Position numbers and translations under genes: made by a program. From positions 2,170,001 to 2,234,000 of the forward strand of contig NZ_CP030034.1 of NCBI RefSeq assembly GCF_006874625.1: a DNA stretch of 64,000 nt, written 5' to 3'. The notes below the pieces were generated by a model. It ran no database searches. It was given only the letters and a program-made list of their open reading frames with translations, and was not told the DNA's origin. Numbering within the stretch: position 1 is the first letter of the stretch; each line of letters opens with the position of its first letter. The stretch is from Bdellovibrio sp. NC01. GTDB lineage: Bacteria > Bdellovibrionota > Bdellovibrionia > Bdellovibrionales > Bdellovibrionaceae. Of the stretch, positions 1 through 9,745 are shown in pieces.

Positions 1-545
1 TCTTCGGCGCCGACCTTGTTGTAATAGGCCATGACCTTTTCACAATAAGTGCTCAACGACGTTCCAAGCTCTAGGTATCTGTGATCCATTAAGCTTGTCG
101 CCTGATCGATACTTTCCTGCGAGCCTTCTTTAATCAGTTGCGCAATTTTATAAAAAGTCGCTTTGTATTCGGGAAGCATTGCTTTTACTGCAGGGAATTC
201 GTTTTTTTCAAATTCAACGAATGGTGTTTTTTCGTAATCATCCAAACTCTTTTCTAAGATCTTGAACTCCGCAATGGATTTATCAACCGCCGCAATTCGT
301 TTATCAGAATCTTTCGCATGAACGACTGCCGACCAAAACCACTGACGTGATGCATTTCTTGATTTACGAATTTCACCAACCGCTTGCACAGTCGGAATAA
401 CATTTTTAGTTAGGTCTTGAATCGACGCACTCATACGATCTGCCCGATTGAATGTTAACCATGTTCCCACTGCTGAAAAAACCAATGGCAAACAAGCCAA
501 CAGCAAAAGCTTACCGCGAATACCAGAGAACAACTTTTGAAACAT
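1..545 (-). CDS. Methyl-accepting chemotaxis-type receptor, N-terminal part
   Basis: The gene runs off the left edge; only about 181 N-terminal residues are present. After a short basic start (MFQKLFSGIRGKL) there is one membrane segment (LLLLACLPLVFSAVGTWLTF), then a long helical region that looks like a four-helix-bundle periplasmic sensor of the chemotaxis receptor type. The signalling domain would lie outside the window, so the family call is an inference from the sensor half. An AGGAG sequence stands 5-6 bases before the ATG at 545, which supports this start. The ligand cannot be told from the sequence. A sensor histidine kinase with the same kind of sensor domain is the main alternative. 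Confidence 0.7.
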   Translation of the reverse strand, partial: MFQKLFSGIRGKLLLLACLPLVFSAVGTWLTFNRADRMSASIQDLTKNVIPTVQAVGEIRKSRNASRQWFWSAVVHAKDSDKRIAAVDKSIAEFKILEKSLDDYEKTPFVEFEKNEFPAVKAMLPEYKATFYKIAQLIKEGSQESIDQATSLMDHRYLELGTSLSTYCEKVMAYYNKVGAE

Positions 546-952
546 ACCGCAACTCTCCTGATGCCCTGATATCGGCATTCTAAAAATTAACTACCAGGAA
601 CATATGTTCTTATTTCGGAAGAATAATAAAATCCGACCCCGGTGTTGAGGGTTGAAAGTCTAGCGATTCACTTGTTTCCATGCAGTCCCAAGAGAAACTA
701 TGGAAAAAATCTCGTGTCGCGAAATTGCAAAGTTGGCAGCTGAAGAAGTAGAAAATCCATAAATTCGAATTTCTCCATTTAAAGTAATAAGTCCTTCTTC
801 ACTGGACTTCCAACTGAAGGGCTTTTATTGCCCCCGACCTTAACCTTATCTTTACGTCATTTAACTGTCTCATTCTGAGAATCTGGACAATTTCCCTCGT
901 ATTTACTCGATAAACTCTCTTGAGAATCAATAAGTTAGCCGAAATATAGAGT
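546..952. other. 407-bp intergenic region between divergent genes
   Basis: This region separates the receptor gene (left, minus) from the fibre gene (right, plus) and must hold both promoters. I see no convincing sigma-70 or FliA-type promoter, no riboswitch-like fold and no gene longer than about 25 codons. Two overlapping mini-ORFs start near 680-712 but have no coding evidence. Confidence 0.5.
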
Positions 953-3900
953 ATGAGTTTTGGGCGTCTATTGAACGTATTTGTATTAACCATTTCTTTA
1001 TTGGGTTACTCACTTAGTGAGGCATCCAATAAGTCTTTGACGTATCAAGGACGCATTCTAAAGTCTGATGGTTCGCCACTCGAATTCAATAATGTCAGCT
1101 TCATTTTTCAAGTTTTAAATCCAAGTGGTTCCTGCGTTCTTTATCAAGAGCAAGTCACGGGCTACAACATGGTGAATTCCGGTGGTGTGTTCGATGTCAC
1201 GATTGGTGGCGGAACAATTAACTTCCCACTGACTGCTAGCTTTTCAATTCTGGACTCATTTAATAACTCAGGCCCGTATACTTGTGGATCTTGTTCTGGT
1301 TATACGTGCACGAATGGTTCTAGCACTTACAATCCCCTTGCGGATGATGGACGTGTCTTAAGAGTGCAATTCCATGATGGCTCGGGTTGGAAAACAATCT
1401 CTCCAGATAATATTATTCGTTCGGTTCCTTATGCGGCGTATTCTTTGAGTGCGCAAAAATTAGGAACGAATGATGTCACCGACTTTGTTCTGAAAAACGA
1501 AGTCAACAGTAATACAAATTGCGACAGCGGTAACTTCCTTACTTGGAATGCGACGACAAAATCATTTGGTTGCTCCGGTGTGTCTGGCGCAAGTGGTGGT
1601 ACAGTTACGAACGTTGCCTCTTCGAACTCTTATATAACAATTACCAATGGTTCTGCGAATGCATCTCTGACTTTGAATGTCGGAACTGTTGCGAATACGG
1701 TCGCTGCTGGTAATGATCCACGCATCGTGAATGCGATTCAATCTGGTGCGACAGCAAGTGGTGATCTTGGCGGCACTTACCCAGGTCCTTCTGTTATCGC
1801 CCTTCGTGGAGTTGGAATTTCAGCAACGACTCCAACGTCAGGACAATTCTTCAAATTCAATGGTACGAACTGGACTCCGGCTGCTATTGCGATAAGTGAC
1901 GTTACAAACTTAACGACAACACTATCGGGATATCAAACAACTTCTGCATTTAATACGGCAGTTGGTTCTGCAAATTGTGCTGCTTATGAAACTCCTTATT
2001 GGAATTCAGTTGCGGGTAAATTCTTGTGTCAGGCAATCAATGTATCACTAGCTGGTGATGTCAGTGGAACTATCGGTGCTGCATCTGTAGATAAAATTAA
2101 AGGCTATGACATTGATTTGTCGACGGCTCCAACAAATGGCCAAGTCTTAAAATACAATGGCACAAAATGGATTGCTGGTAGTGATAACAATGGCGGCGGG
2201 ACTGTGACTTCAGTTTCTGCTTCAGCACCGTTATCGGTCACGAATGGTTCAACGACGCCTGCGATTTCAATTTCACAAGCGACGACTTCGACGAATGGTT
2301 ATTTGTCTTCTGCTGATTGGAATACTTTTAATTCTAAGCAAGCTGCGGGCAGCTACATCACTGCTTTAACTGGCGATGTAACAGCGAGTGGTCCTGGTTC
2401 TGCAGCGTCTACAGTAGCCAAACTTCAGGGTTCAACACTGACTTTAACTGCGCCTGCAAATAAAGATTATTTGAAATTCAACGGCACTGCTTTTGTGAAT
2501 TCACCTTTAACTGCGAGTGACTTAAGCGGAACTATTCCAGCGGCGAATCTTCCTGCATTCACAGGTGATGTGACTTCTTCAGCCGGATCAACGGTGTTAA
2601 CGTTAGCAGCCGCTGGCACTGCTGGAACCTACTATAAAGTGACAACGGATTCTAAAGGTCGCGTTACTTCGGGTGCTGCTTCTTTAGTTGCCGCTGACAT
2701 TCCAGCGCTCGATTGGTCGAAAATCACGACCGGCAAACCGAATTCGTTAAGTGGTTACGGAATTAATGACCCGTTAGTTTCAAATGCTGGTGGTACGCCT
2801 TCAATTCAAACAGGTCTTGATGCTTCAAAACCAGGAACACCTTCAGCGGGTGCAATTTACTTTGCGACCGATTCAAAAGTTATTTATCAATATAACGGTG
2901 GTACTTGGGTTTCAATCGCTTCTGCGAGTGGATCAGGTGGTACGATCACAGGTGTGACCGCTGGCACCGGTTTATCTGGCGGTGGTACAACTGGTTCAGT
3001 GACATTGAATCTTGCAAATACGGCGGTGACAGCGGGTTCTTATACTCGTGCTACGATCACAGTGGATGCGCAAGGCCGTATCACTTCAGCGGCGAATGGT
3101 GCTGCTATCGATTTAACTTCGGGTGTGACAAATATTTTACCTATCGCAAATGGTGGTACGGGGGCTTCGACCGCACTGGGTGCGATCAATGCGTTGTCTC
3201 CGTTAACGACAAAGGGCGATATCTTAGTTCGCGATGCCACAAATAACATCCGCTTGCCAGTCGGTACAAATGCGCAAGTTTTGTCGGCTGATTCCACGCA
3301 AGCAAGTGGTTTGAAATGGATTACTCCAACGAACGGAACTGTGACGAATGTTACTGGTACTTTGCCCATCGTCGTTGCAACGGGCACGACGACTCCGGCG
3401 ATCAGTGTGAATGCTGCAACAACATCCGCTCAAGGTGTGGTGCAAGTGGGTTCTGGTATCGCGGTCTCTTCGGGAACGATCTCCGCTGATCCAGCAAACT
3501 TCCCTTCTGCGGTTCCTGTTTCTAAAGGTGGTACGGGCGCCACAACGATGACAGCGAATCGCTTAGTTGCTTCTGACGGAACAGGTTCTTCCTACATTCC
3601 ATTTAATTGCGGTGTTGGACAAACGATTAGCTTTAATGCCAGTGGTGTGGCTGGTTGTTCGACGTATACAGCTGCCGGAATGTTCATCAATGGCGGCAAT
3701 AGTTTTGCTGCAGCCGCAACTCTTGGAACAACGGATAATAATAACTTGTCGTTCATCACGAATAACACATCCCGCATGACGATTTTAAATAGTGGCAACG
3801 TTGGTATCAATACAACAAACCCGGGTGCAAATCTTCATGTCGTTGGTGCCGCAGCATTTGAAAATAACACTGCGACTTCAAGTGGTCCGACGTTTAGTTT

Positions 3901-5632
3901 TTGGAAAAATCGCAACTACGCCGCTGTTAATAACAATGACGAGTTAGGTTTTATTTCCTTTTATGGTCATGATGGTACGGGCACATATCGTTCATCTTAT
4001 ATTGCTTCTCATGCAGAGGGCGCTCCTGCAAGTGGCACTCATACAGTTAAAGGTCGTTTAGAGTTTTATACAACCGGCGCTGGCGCAAGTGATTCGACAG
4101 AAAGAATGCGCATTGATTCGTCTGGCAACATCGGTATTGGAACGACCTCACCCACTGCTCCACTGACAGTCTTTGGTGGTGGTTTGTTTGGTGATAAAAC
4201 CACAATGCCTTCTGACTTCAGCACGATTGAAACAAACACTTATTTGAACGCAGTATACAATCAAACGGCTACAGCAGCTGGGACTTTTGGTGCATTCGGT
4301 TCTTGGATGCGCATTACTCCAGCAGCCAACTCTTCACAAACTTCGCAGGCTCTTTCTGGTGGTCTTTCTTACAACGTCCCTTCCGGTGTTACAGTTAGTG
4401 GCACTGGTTCAGCACTGTGGTTAAGTGCCGTTCGCAATCGCTACAATGGCAATACCGACAGTGGTACCGTATCGAACTTGCAGGGCATCACTTTGAATTA
4501 CGGTAATGAAGCTTACGTTGCGGGACAGACGCCACAAACGACAAACGCCTACGGCATCACGATTAATCCAGAGATTCAGACTGGTACAATTACGAACATG
4601 TATGACCTTTATCTGAACACTAAAGCTACCGGCGGAACTGTCACAAACAAATACAGTATCTATCAAGCAGACACAGGCTCATCAAATTTCTTTAATGGCA
4701 AAACGGGCATAGGAACGACGGCACCCGCTTATCTATTGGATATCCGCAACAATACAGCTGTGGGTCAGGTGCACATTTCAGGAACTGGAAATGACGACGG
4801 TGCTTACTTGTTAGCAACTGCAGGTGGAGCTTACTTAAGCTCGCAAACTGCTTATAACGGCACAAACTGGATTGCTAAATCTACAGCCGCGAACGTAATT
4901 ACCCAAGATGCAAATGGTATTTATTTTTTCAGCAATACCGGATTAACTGCGGGCTCGTCTTATACTCCTACGGTACGAGTCGCGATTTCAAATGCAGGAA
5001 ATCTTGGAATCAATACAACGACAAATCCAACGCCTGGAAACTCCAACGGCATGCTCAATATCATGGCGAACACAGGTTGGGATGGCCTCAACATCAAAAG
5101 TAATGCTACAAATAACCTAATAAATCTTTGGAACGTCAGTAACGCCAATGGCGTGATCTCATTCTACACTGGCGCTAGCCAAACCCAAGTAGGTTCGATC
5201 TCTACAAATGCTACCAATACGGCCTACAATACCTCTTCAGATCGCCGTATGAAGGAAAACATTGTCGATACGTCTTTCAGCCTTGTTGATCTTTTAAAAA
5301 TCAAAGTTCATGACTATAACTACATCATCGATAAAGATAAAACCAAGGTCACAGGCTTCATCGCGCAGGAGCTTTACAAAGTCTTCCCTTACGCAGTTAC
5401 TACCAATGGCGATGATGGTGAAGGACCTTTAAAAAAGAAACAGCCATGGTCGATCGATTACGGCAAACTGACTCCACTTTTGGTGAAATCAATTCAAGAT
5501 CTGAAAACCGAAAAAGATGCCGAGATTCACAGTTTGCGCTCTGAAAACGCTGAGCTTAAGAAAGAAAACGCAGAGATCAAAGCCCGCCTTGAGCGTATCG
5601 AACGCGCTATAAGCTCTATTAAAGAGAAATAG
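953..5632 (+). CDS. Large secreted fibre with C-terminal S74 chaperone domain (MAT-like)
   Basis: A 1559-residue protein with a signal peptide (about residues 1-24). A long Gly/Ser/Thr-rich middle is made of phage-tail-like repeats such as LSGTIPAANLPAFTGDVT and VSKGGTGATT. The C-terminal peptidase S74 intramolecular chaperone begins near residue 1427 with SSDRRMKENI and contains GFIAQELYKVFPYAV; a Lys/Glu-rich coiled coil fills the last 45 residues. In the S74 family a Ser and a Lys five residues apart cut the chaperone off after the trimer folds; here they would be S1429 and K1434. Bdellovibrio uses chimeric trimeric fibres of this build (mosaic adhesive trimers) to recognise prey, so an adhesin role is likely. 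The prey ligand is unknown. No clear Shine-Dalgarno is seen. Confidence 0.85.
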   Translation: MSFGRLLNVFVLTISLLGYSLSEASNKSLTYQGRILKSDGSPLEFNNVSFIFQVLNPSGSCVLYQEQVTGYNMVNSGGVFDVTIGGGTINFPLTASFSILDSFNNSGPYTCGSCSGYTCTNGSSTYNPLADDGRVLRVQFHDGSGWKTISPDNIIRSVPYAAYSLSAQKLGTNDVTDFVLKNEVNSNTNCDSGNFLTWNATTKSFGCSGVSGASGGTVTNVASSNSYITITNGSANASLTLNVGTVANTVAAGNDPRIVNAIQSGATASGDLGGTYPGPSVIALRGVGISATTPTSGQFFKFNGTNWTPAAIAISDVTNLTTTLSGYQTTSAFNTAVGSANCAAYETPYWNSVAGKFLCQAINVSLAGDVSGTIGAASVDKIKGYDIDLSTAPTNGQVLKYNGTKWIAGSDNNGGGTVTSVSASAPLSVTNGSTTPAISISQATTSTNGYLSSADWNTFNSKQAAGSYITALTGDVTASGPGSAASTVAKLQGSTLTLTAPANKDYLKFNGTAFVNSPLTASDLSGTIPAANLPAFTGDVTSSAGSTVLTLAAAGTAGTYYKVTTDSKGRVTSGAASLVAADIPALDWSKITTGKPNSLSGYGINDPLVSNAGGTPSIQTGLDASKPGTPSAGAIYFATDSKVIYQYNGGTWVSIASASGSGGTITGVTAGTGLSGGGTTGSVTLNLANTAVTAGSYTRATITVDAQGRITSAANGAAIDLTSGVTNILPIANGGTGASTALGAINALSPLTTKGDILVRDATNNIRLPVGTNAQVLSADSTQASGLKWITPTNGTVTNVTGTLPIVVATGTTTPAISVNAATTSAQGVVQVGSGIAVSSGTISADPANFPSAVPVSKGGTGATTMTANRLVASDGTGSSYIPFNCGVGQTISFNASGVAGCSTYTAAGMFINGGNSFAAAATLGTTDNNNLSFITNNTSRMTILNSGNVGINTTNPGANLHVVGAAAFENNTATSSGPTFSFWKNRNYAAVNNNDELGFISFYGHDGTGTYRSSYIASHAEGAPASGTHTVKGRLEFYTTGAGASDSTERMRIDSSGNIGIGTTSPTAPLTVFGGGLFGDKTTMPSDFSTIETNTYLNAVYNQTATAAGTFGAFGSWMRITPAANSSQTSQALSGGLSYNVPSGVTVSGTGSALWLSAVRNRYNGNTDSGTVSNLQGITLNYGNEAYVAGQTPQTTNAYGITINPEIQTGTITNMYDLYLNTKATGGTVTNKYSIYQADTGSSNFFNGKTGIGTTAPAYLLDIRNNTAVGQVHISGTGNDDGAYLLATAGGAYLSSQTAYNGTNWIAKSTAANVITQDANGIYFFSNTGLTAGSSYTPTVRVAISNAGNLGINTTTNPTPGNSNGMLNIMANTGWDGLNIKSNATNNLINLWNVSNANGVISFYTGASQTQVGSISTNATNTAYNTSSDRRMKENIVDTSFSLVDLLKIKVHDYNYIIDKDKTKVTGFIAQELYKVFPYAVTTNGDDGEGPLKKKQPWSIDYGKLTPLLVKSIQDLKTEKDAEIHSLRSENAELKKENAEIKARLERIERAISSIKEK

Positions 5633-5770
5633 GCCCTATTCCGTCACGGGGCTCGATAAAATATACTTTCCTTAGGCGTTCTAAAATCAATTTTCTGTAA
5701 TGTAGCAGTCCCGGCTTTTATTTTTCGGCTGAAGTCGCTATATTCCCGCTCCGAATCCAAGGAGCAACCT

Positions 5771-6247
5771 GTGTTAAAATTGACCGCTTCATTTCTGATG
5801 TTATTTTTGTTTAGTGCAACTAGTTTCGCCGTCGATACTTCTGGTTGCTCTCCCCTTTCCGAAAAAACTTTGGTGTTAACAACAGCGCAAGGTAAAGAAC
5901 TCACGGCAACATTGTTCCAACCACAATCTTCTTGGTGCTGGAACGCTGGTGAAAGTAAATTGCGTTTGATCTATAAATGGACTCAAGTGAATTCAGCTCA
6001 AGCGGGTTCGGCGACTTTCTGGATGAGAATCAATGAAATGGAAGCGATCTTGCCTGCTCAAACACAATGCGTGCACGCGGAAGCCATTGGTTATGAGAAA
6101 AACACAAGCGGCGAACAAGTTTACTTATGTGCTGCGTTTGCAGAAATCGCGGCTCCGGCGACAAAGGTTCAACTGGAAGTTGCTCCAGTGGTTAACGGCA
6201 ACTGGGACACCGCTGGTTACGAAAAAAATTATCTGTTTAATTTCTAA
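5771..6247 (+). CDS. Secreted protein of unknown function
   Basis: A 158-residue protein with a clear signal peptide (LKLTASFLMLFLFSATSFA, cleavage after about residue 20). The start is GTG at 5771, preceded by AAGGAG at good spacing. The mature part has four cysteines, enough for two disulphides, and looks like a compact mostly beta domain. I do not recognise a family. It follows the fibre gene on the same strand after 138 bases and ends at a good terminator. It could be a periplasmic or secreted partner of the fibre, but that is only suggested by position. Confidence 0.7.
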   Translation: MLKLTASFLMLFLFSATSFAVDTSGCSPLSEKTLVLTTAQGKELTATLFQPQSSWCWNAGESKLRLIYKWTQVNSAQAGSATFWMRINEMEAILPAQTQCVHAEAIGYEKNTSGEQVYLCAAFAEIAAPATKVQLEVAPVVNGNWDTAGYEKNYLFNF

Positions 6248-6253
6248 ATGCTG

Positions 6254-6279
6254 AAGGCACTCGCAAAAGTGCCTTTTTT
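6254..6279 (+). terminator. Rho-independent terminator
   Basis: Perfect 8-bp stem AAGGCACT / AGTGCCTT with loop CGCAAA, followed by a T run. It ends the transcript of the secreted protein gene and faces the convergent lipoprotein gene. Confidence 0.85.
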
Positions 6280-6292
6280 ATTTCACGATATC

Positions 6293-9200
6293 TTATTGAA
6301 CGTCAAAGATAGGATTTGGCACCATCAAACGTGGGAACGGCACGACCGCATTTAAGGTCGTATCATATTGGAATACCAAGTTCCCGATCGCAAACAGCGC
6401 ATACGGCGCAATCACAGAGCCCCTGAACGTGCCTGCGTAGCGCGAATGCACGGCCTTAGCATTGACCCTGAAATGATTGAATGTCGTTGATCTACGGATG
6501 GTATTAATCGTCGCTGAGCCATACAGTGACGTATCCTCGGCCCACGAACCATTCCAGCTCCAACCATAATTTGCATAGTTGGCCATTTGCCAGCCTGAAT
6601 TATAACGACACATCGACTCGTAAGCGCTAATCATGTTCGTCAGAGTATTTGTAGCTGAATTATAAACAATCGGAGTCGCATCATAGTGATTATAGCCCGT
6701 CACAACCCCACGCCAGTTCGCAAAGATCTGGTCGGCATAGGCACACTTCACAGAATCGACCGAAGCATCGCACGCCGTATAGTTACCGTTCGAGACATAG
6801 TGCGCATCTAAATAAGCAGCATGCCCCGGATGAAGTGGACAGCGCATGTACTCTAGCGAGCCACTATCTCCACCATTGCTTTTAATAGTTGTTGCGCCTT
6901 CAACCGCATCACGCAATCCCGATGGATTTGCAGCGTTCACGATTTTTGAAGCTTCCAATGCAAACGCATCGCCACCACGCTGATACTTAATATCATACAT
7001 GTTCACACCCATATACAGATTGCGTGAGCTTGTAATTTGCAACGTCGGCGAACTTGTACCACCTAAATAGGTAATGGCATTGGCGCGATCAGTTTCAATA
7101 AATACACTGCCAGCGACGTAAATAGAACAACCCACATCGTCAGTTTGAATGTCTGGATTTTTCAAATACAACGTACCGCTGATAATAATACTTCCATAAC
7201 AGACGATCGTGCCGTTGTTTTTAACAAAGTTCCCGTTACCAAGGTTTACGATCTGTAGACCACTTAAACCCGGTTTCGAATTTGGACCTTTAAATACATA
7301 AGCCACTGTCGAAGCATTTAAAGAGGAATCTAACGCAATAATTTCTGCATCCGACGGCGCACGAATCGTGATCGAGGATTTGGTTTGAATACCTCCTAAC
7401 AAACGATTCGAAGGCAACGCCGCTGGTTGTGCCACAGGCGTTGGATCCACTTTCGCATAACCATCAGAATCGGTGATGATACCGCCCCAATAGTCTGTGA
7501 TAACCGGATAATAGTTCCAGGCGTTTAGTAAGAATGTTTTCAAATTAATCGGAGCTGAGTTTGGATTTCCCGTCGCTTGCTTAATAAAGTTTTTATCCGT
7601 GACTGTAATGTCAGGCATATACAAAGAACCCGTCACAGAAAAGCCATAAGTATTATTCAAAGTATGCTGAATATGCGAGTTCGCAAGCGGTGTCATTCCC
7701 AAGATTGAAGAAGCATTGTTATAACTTGTTTTCGCAACCCCAAAATCCGAAACGATATCGGCCTGCACATTCGCATGACACAACAAACAAGATAGCGGCG
7801 TACTTGCAACAAGTGCTGGATACATGCTCATCACATAGTTATCGACGTGAACGTTAAATGTCTTCGAAACGTTGCTGACACCATCAGAGACATACAGTGT
7901 GACTTGCGTCACATCTGATACAAGCGCGTGTGCACTTCCCATTTGCAGCGCAAGCGTTCCGTTATTCCCCGTGATATCGCAGCTTGCAACATCAACGTAA
8001 TAAGTATCAGCACTGCTTGCCCAGCAAGTTAAATTCTGAGGATCAGGGAAAGTCGCATTACCACCAGGATTCGCAGTGAACGACACATCGAAAACTGCAT
8101 TAGCGAAACATTTGTTACCACATTTTTCGGCGACGGTGCCATTTGTACCTGGCCATGCCGTAATCGCAGGAACTTCATCGACAAAATCAACACTGACAGC
8201 CATCTCTTTAGTGATGATGTGCGGAGTGGGGCTGACTTGATCGGCAAACTGAACTTTTATGTTACACGGACCGCCGTTATAAGAAGTCGCACCATCTTTA
8301 TTAAAATAATGAGCTGTCGGCGTGAATGAAAACTCTCCTGTGGAAGCATCAATTTGCACCGAGCCATAGTCAGAACATTTTGGTGAGGTTGCCGCTACAA
8401 GCGAATACGCGCCACCACCCTCTTCATCAGAAACCACATCAGCATCCGCAGCCAATGTCGTTTGCGAAGAGTTGCGATTTAAAGAGTTCGCGATCGGAAT
8501 CGTTAAGCTTGGGGTAACGGTATCCAGAGTAACACTGATCGTGTTACTTTGTGCAACGTTACCCGCTTCATCGCGAACCCACATGTTGATCGTATGCGCG
8601 CCGTCACCTGTTAGTGTCGTTGTGTTTACACCAGCTGCACAACTGACCCATGCCGCATCGCCAATTGCTGGAGCGACTCCACCATCTGGGATAAATGCCA
8701 CTTGATAGAATGAATCAGGGTTTTGATTTGCATCCACGCACGATGAAACATTAATCGCGATAGGATTGTCTTCGATAGATCCATTTACCAGTGAAATCGT
8801 TGGCACCGATGGCGCTGTGCGATCCAAATGATAAGCTAGTGGATATGGATAACAATAAATGTTTCCTGCGGCGTCTTCCGATTTCAAACTCCACGCATAA
8901 TCACCGTCAGTCGTTAAAGCTGTGGCCGGAGTTAAGCTGTAATCACCCGTCGTTTTATCCGCTTTCGTATCCGCCAACACCGGTCCTGAACATGTGATTG
9001 AATTATATAAAGTTAAAATTGCTTCAGGCTCGGTATTACCTTTAATAATGGGCGACGTCGAAAAACTTACGTTTTGCGGATCGAAATCAAGTGTATTAAT
9101 CGTTGGAATAATGTCGTCAAAATGAACTTCAAACGTTGTTGAGGCTTCACTTTCCTCTCCACGTTTACCAAGAGCGGCTCCTTGAGGAAGTCTTAACGAA

Positions 9201-9505
9201 ACAACGCCTTGCCCTTGTGGAGTCAGGGTCACTTCATAAGTTTTACTGTCGATAGCAGTGACTTGCGCAAGCGTGGCATTTGTTAGATCAAAATCATCTG
9301 ACTTCAACACGTCAGGTGGACGATTGAAGGTAAGAACGACTTTAATAGTTGGGTTGTTCGTGAAATAGGCGGGACTTCCTGCAGATTTCAATGCAGGCAC
9401 CAGCTCTGTGGCATGCACATCGCCGGAAATAGTACATCCTGACAATCCAAAGGAAAGTCCAAGAGACAGCAATAAGGTTACGTACAGGTTTATACAAGTG
9501 TTCAT
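6293..9505 (-). CDS. Large Ig-like lipoprotein with a CxxCH motif
   Basis: A 1070-residue lipoprotein: signal peptide with lipobox LSGC at about residues 21-24. Several Ig-like or cadherin-like beta repeats follow over roughly residues 40-540 (FNRPPDVL, TEPEAILTLYNS, WVRDEAGNVAQSNTISVTLD). Around residues 572-576 stands CLLCH, the minimal haem c attachment motif. The C-terminal 450 residues look like a beta-helix or surface domain with phrases such as IVNLGNGNFVKNNGTIVCYGS. It is probably anchored in the outer membrane and may bind sugar, protein or prey surface. A haem role is uncertain, since CxxCH can occur by chance and no second ligand is obvious. Confidence 0.75.
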   Translation of the reverse strand: MNTCINLYVTLLLSLGLSFGLSGCTISGDVHATELVPALKSAGSPAYFTNNPTIKVVLTFNRPPDVLKSDDFDLTNATLAQVTAIDSKTYEVTLTPQGQGVVSLRLPQGAALGKRGEESEASTTFEVHFDDIIPTINTLDFDPQNVSFSTSPIIKGNTEPEAILTLYNSITCSGPVLADTKADKTTGDYSLTPATALTTDGDYAWSLKSEDAAGNIYCYPYPLAYHLDRTAPSVPTISLVNGSIEDNPIAINVSSCVDANQNPDSFYQVAFIPDGGVAPAIGDAAWVSCAAGVNTTTLTGDGAHTINMWVRDEAGNVAQSNTISVTLDTVTPSLTIPIANSLNRNSSQTTLAADADVVSDEEGGGAYSLVAATSPKCSDYGSVQIDASTGEFSFTPTAHYFNKDGATSYNGGPCNIKVQFADQVSPTPHIITKEMAVSVDFVDEVPAITAWPGTNGTVAEKCGNKCFANAVFDVSFTANPGGNATFPDPQNLTCWASSADTYYVDVASCDITGNNGTLALQMGSAHALVSDVTQVTLYVSDGVSNVSKTFNVHVDNYVMSMYPALVASTPLSCLLCHANVQADIVSDFGVAKTSYNNASSILGMTPLANSHIQHTLNNTYGFSVTGSLYMPDITVTDKNFIKQATGNPNSAPINLKTFLLNAWNYYPVITDYWGGIITDSDGYAKVDPTPVAQPAALPSNRLLGGIQTKSSITIRAPSDAEIIALDSSLNASTVAYVFKGPNSKPGLSGLQIVNLGNGNFVKNNGTIVCYGSIIISGTLYLKNPDIQTDDVGCSIYVAGSVFIETDRANAITYLGGTSSPTLQITSSRNLYMGVNMYDIKYQRGGDAFALEASKIVNAANPSGLRDAVEGATTIKSNGGDSGSLEYMRCPLHPGHAAYLDAHYVSNGNYTACDASVDSVKCAYADQIFANWRGVVTGYNHYDATPIVYNSATNTLTNMISAYESMCRYNSGWQMANYANYGWSWNGSWAEDTSLYGSATINTIRRSTTFNHFRVNAKAVHSRYAGTFRGSVIAPYALFAIGNLVFQYDTTLNAVVPFPRLMVPNPIFDVQ

Positions 9506-9745
9506 AAAGCGTTCCGATAATTTTGTATCGGCATATCCCGCTCTAATTATATATTGAAGGCCATCAAATTCTATTCAAAGCGAATGCTCAAAATGAGTCA
9601 CTCTAAAGACTAAATTGAGTCAGTTACCTTCAGAGCGAAATGAGCGCGTGTTCGCAGTTAAAAAGCGATCAACTTCACTCTAAAACTTAGGAAATTTTCA
9701 TTTTTGTAAGAATAAGAATTGTTCCATATATGCACTTTTGTTCGA

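Noticed and set aside
680-762. Mini-ORFs of 20-24 codons near 693-762
   Set aside because: They have no ribosome site beyond chance and no family evidence; too short to support.
799-993. 64-residue minus ORF before the fibre gene
   Set aside because: It overlaps the fibre start and has no ribosome site or family match.
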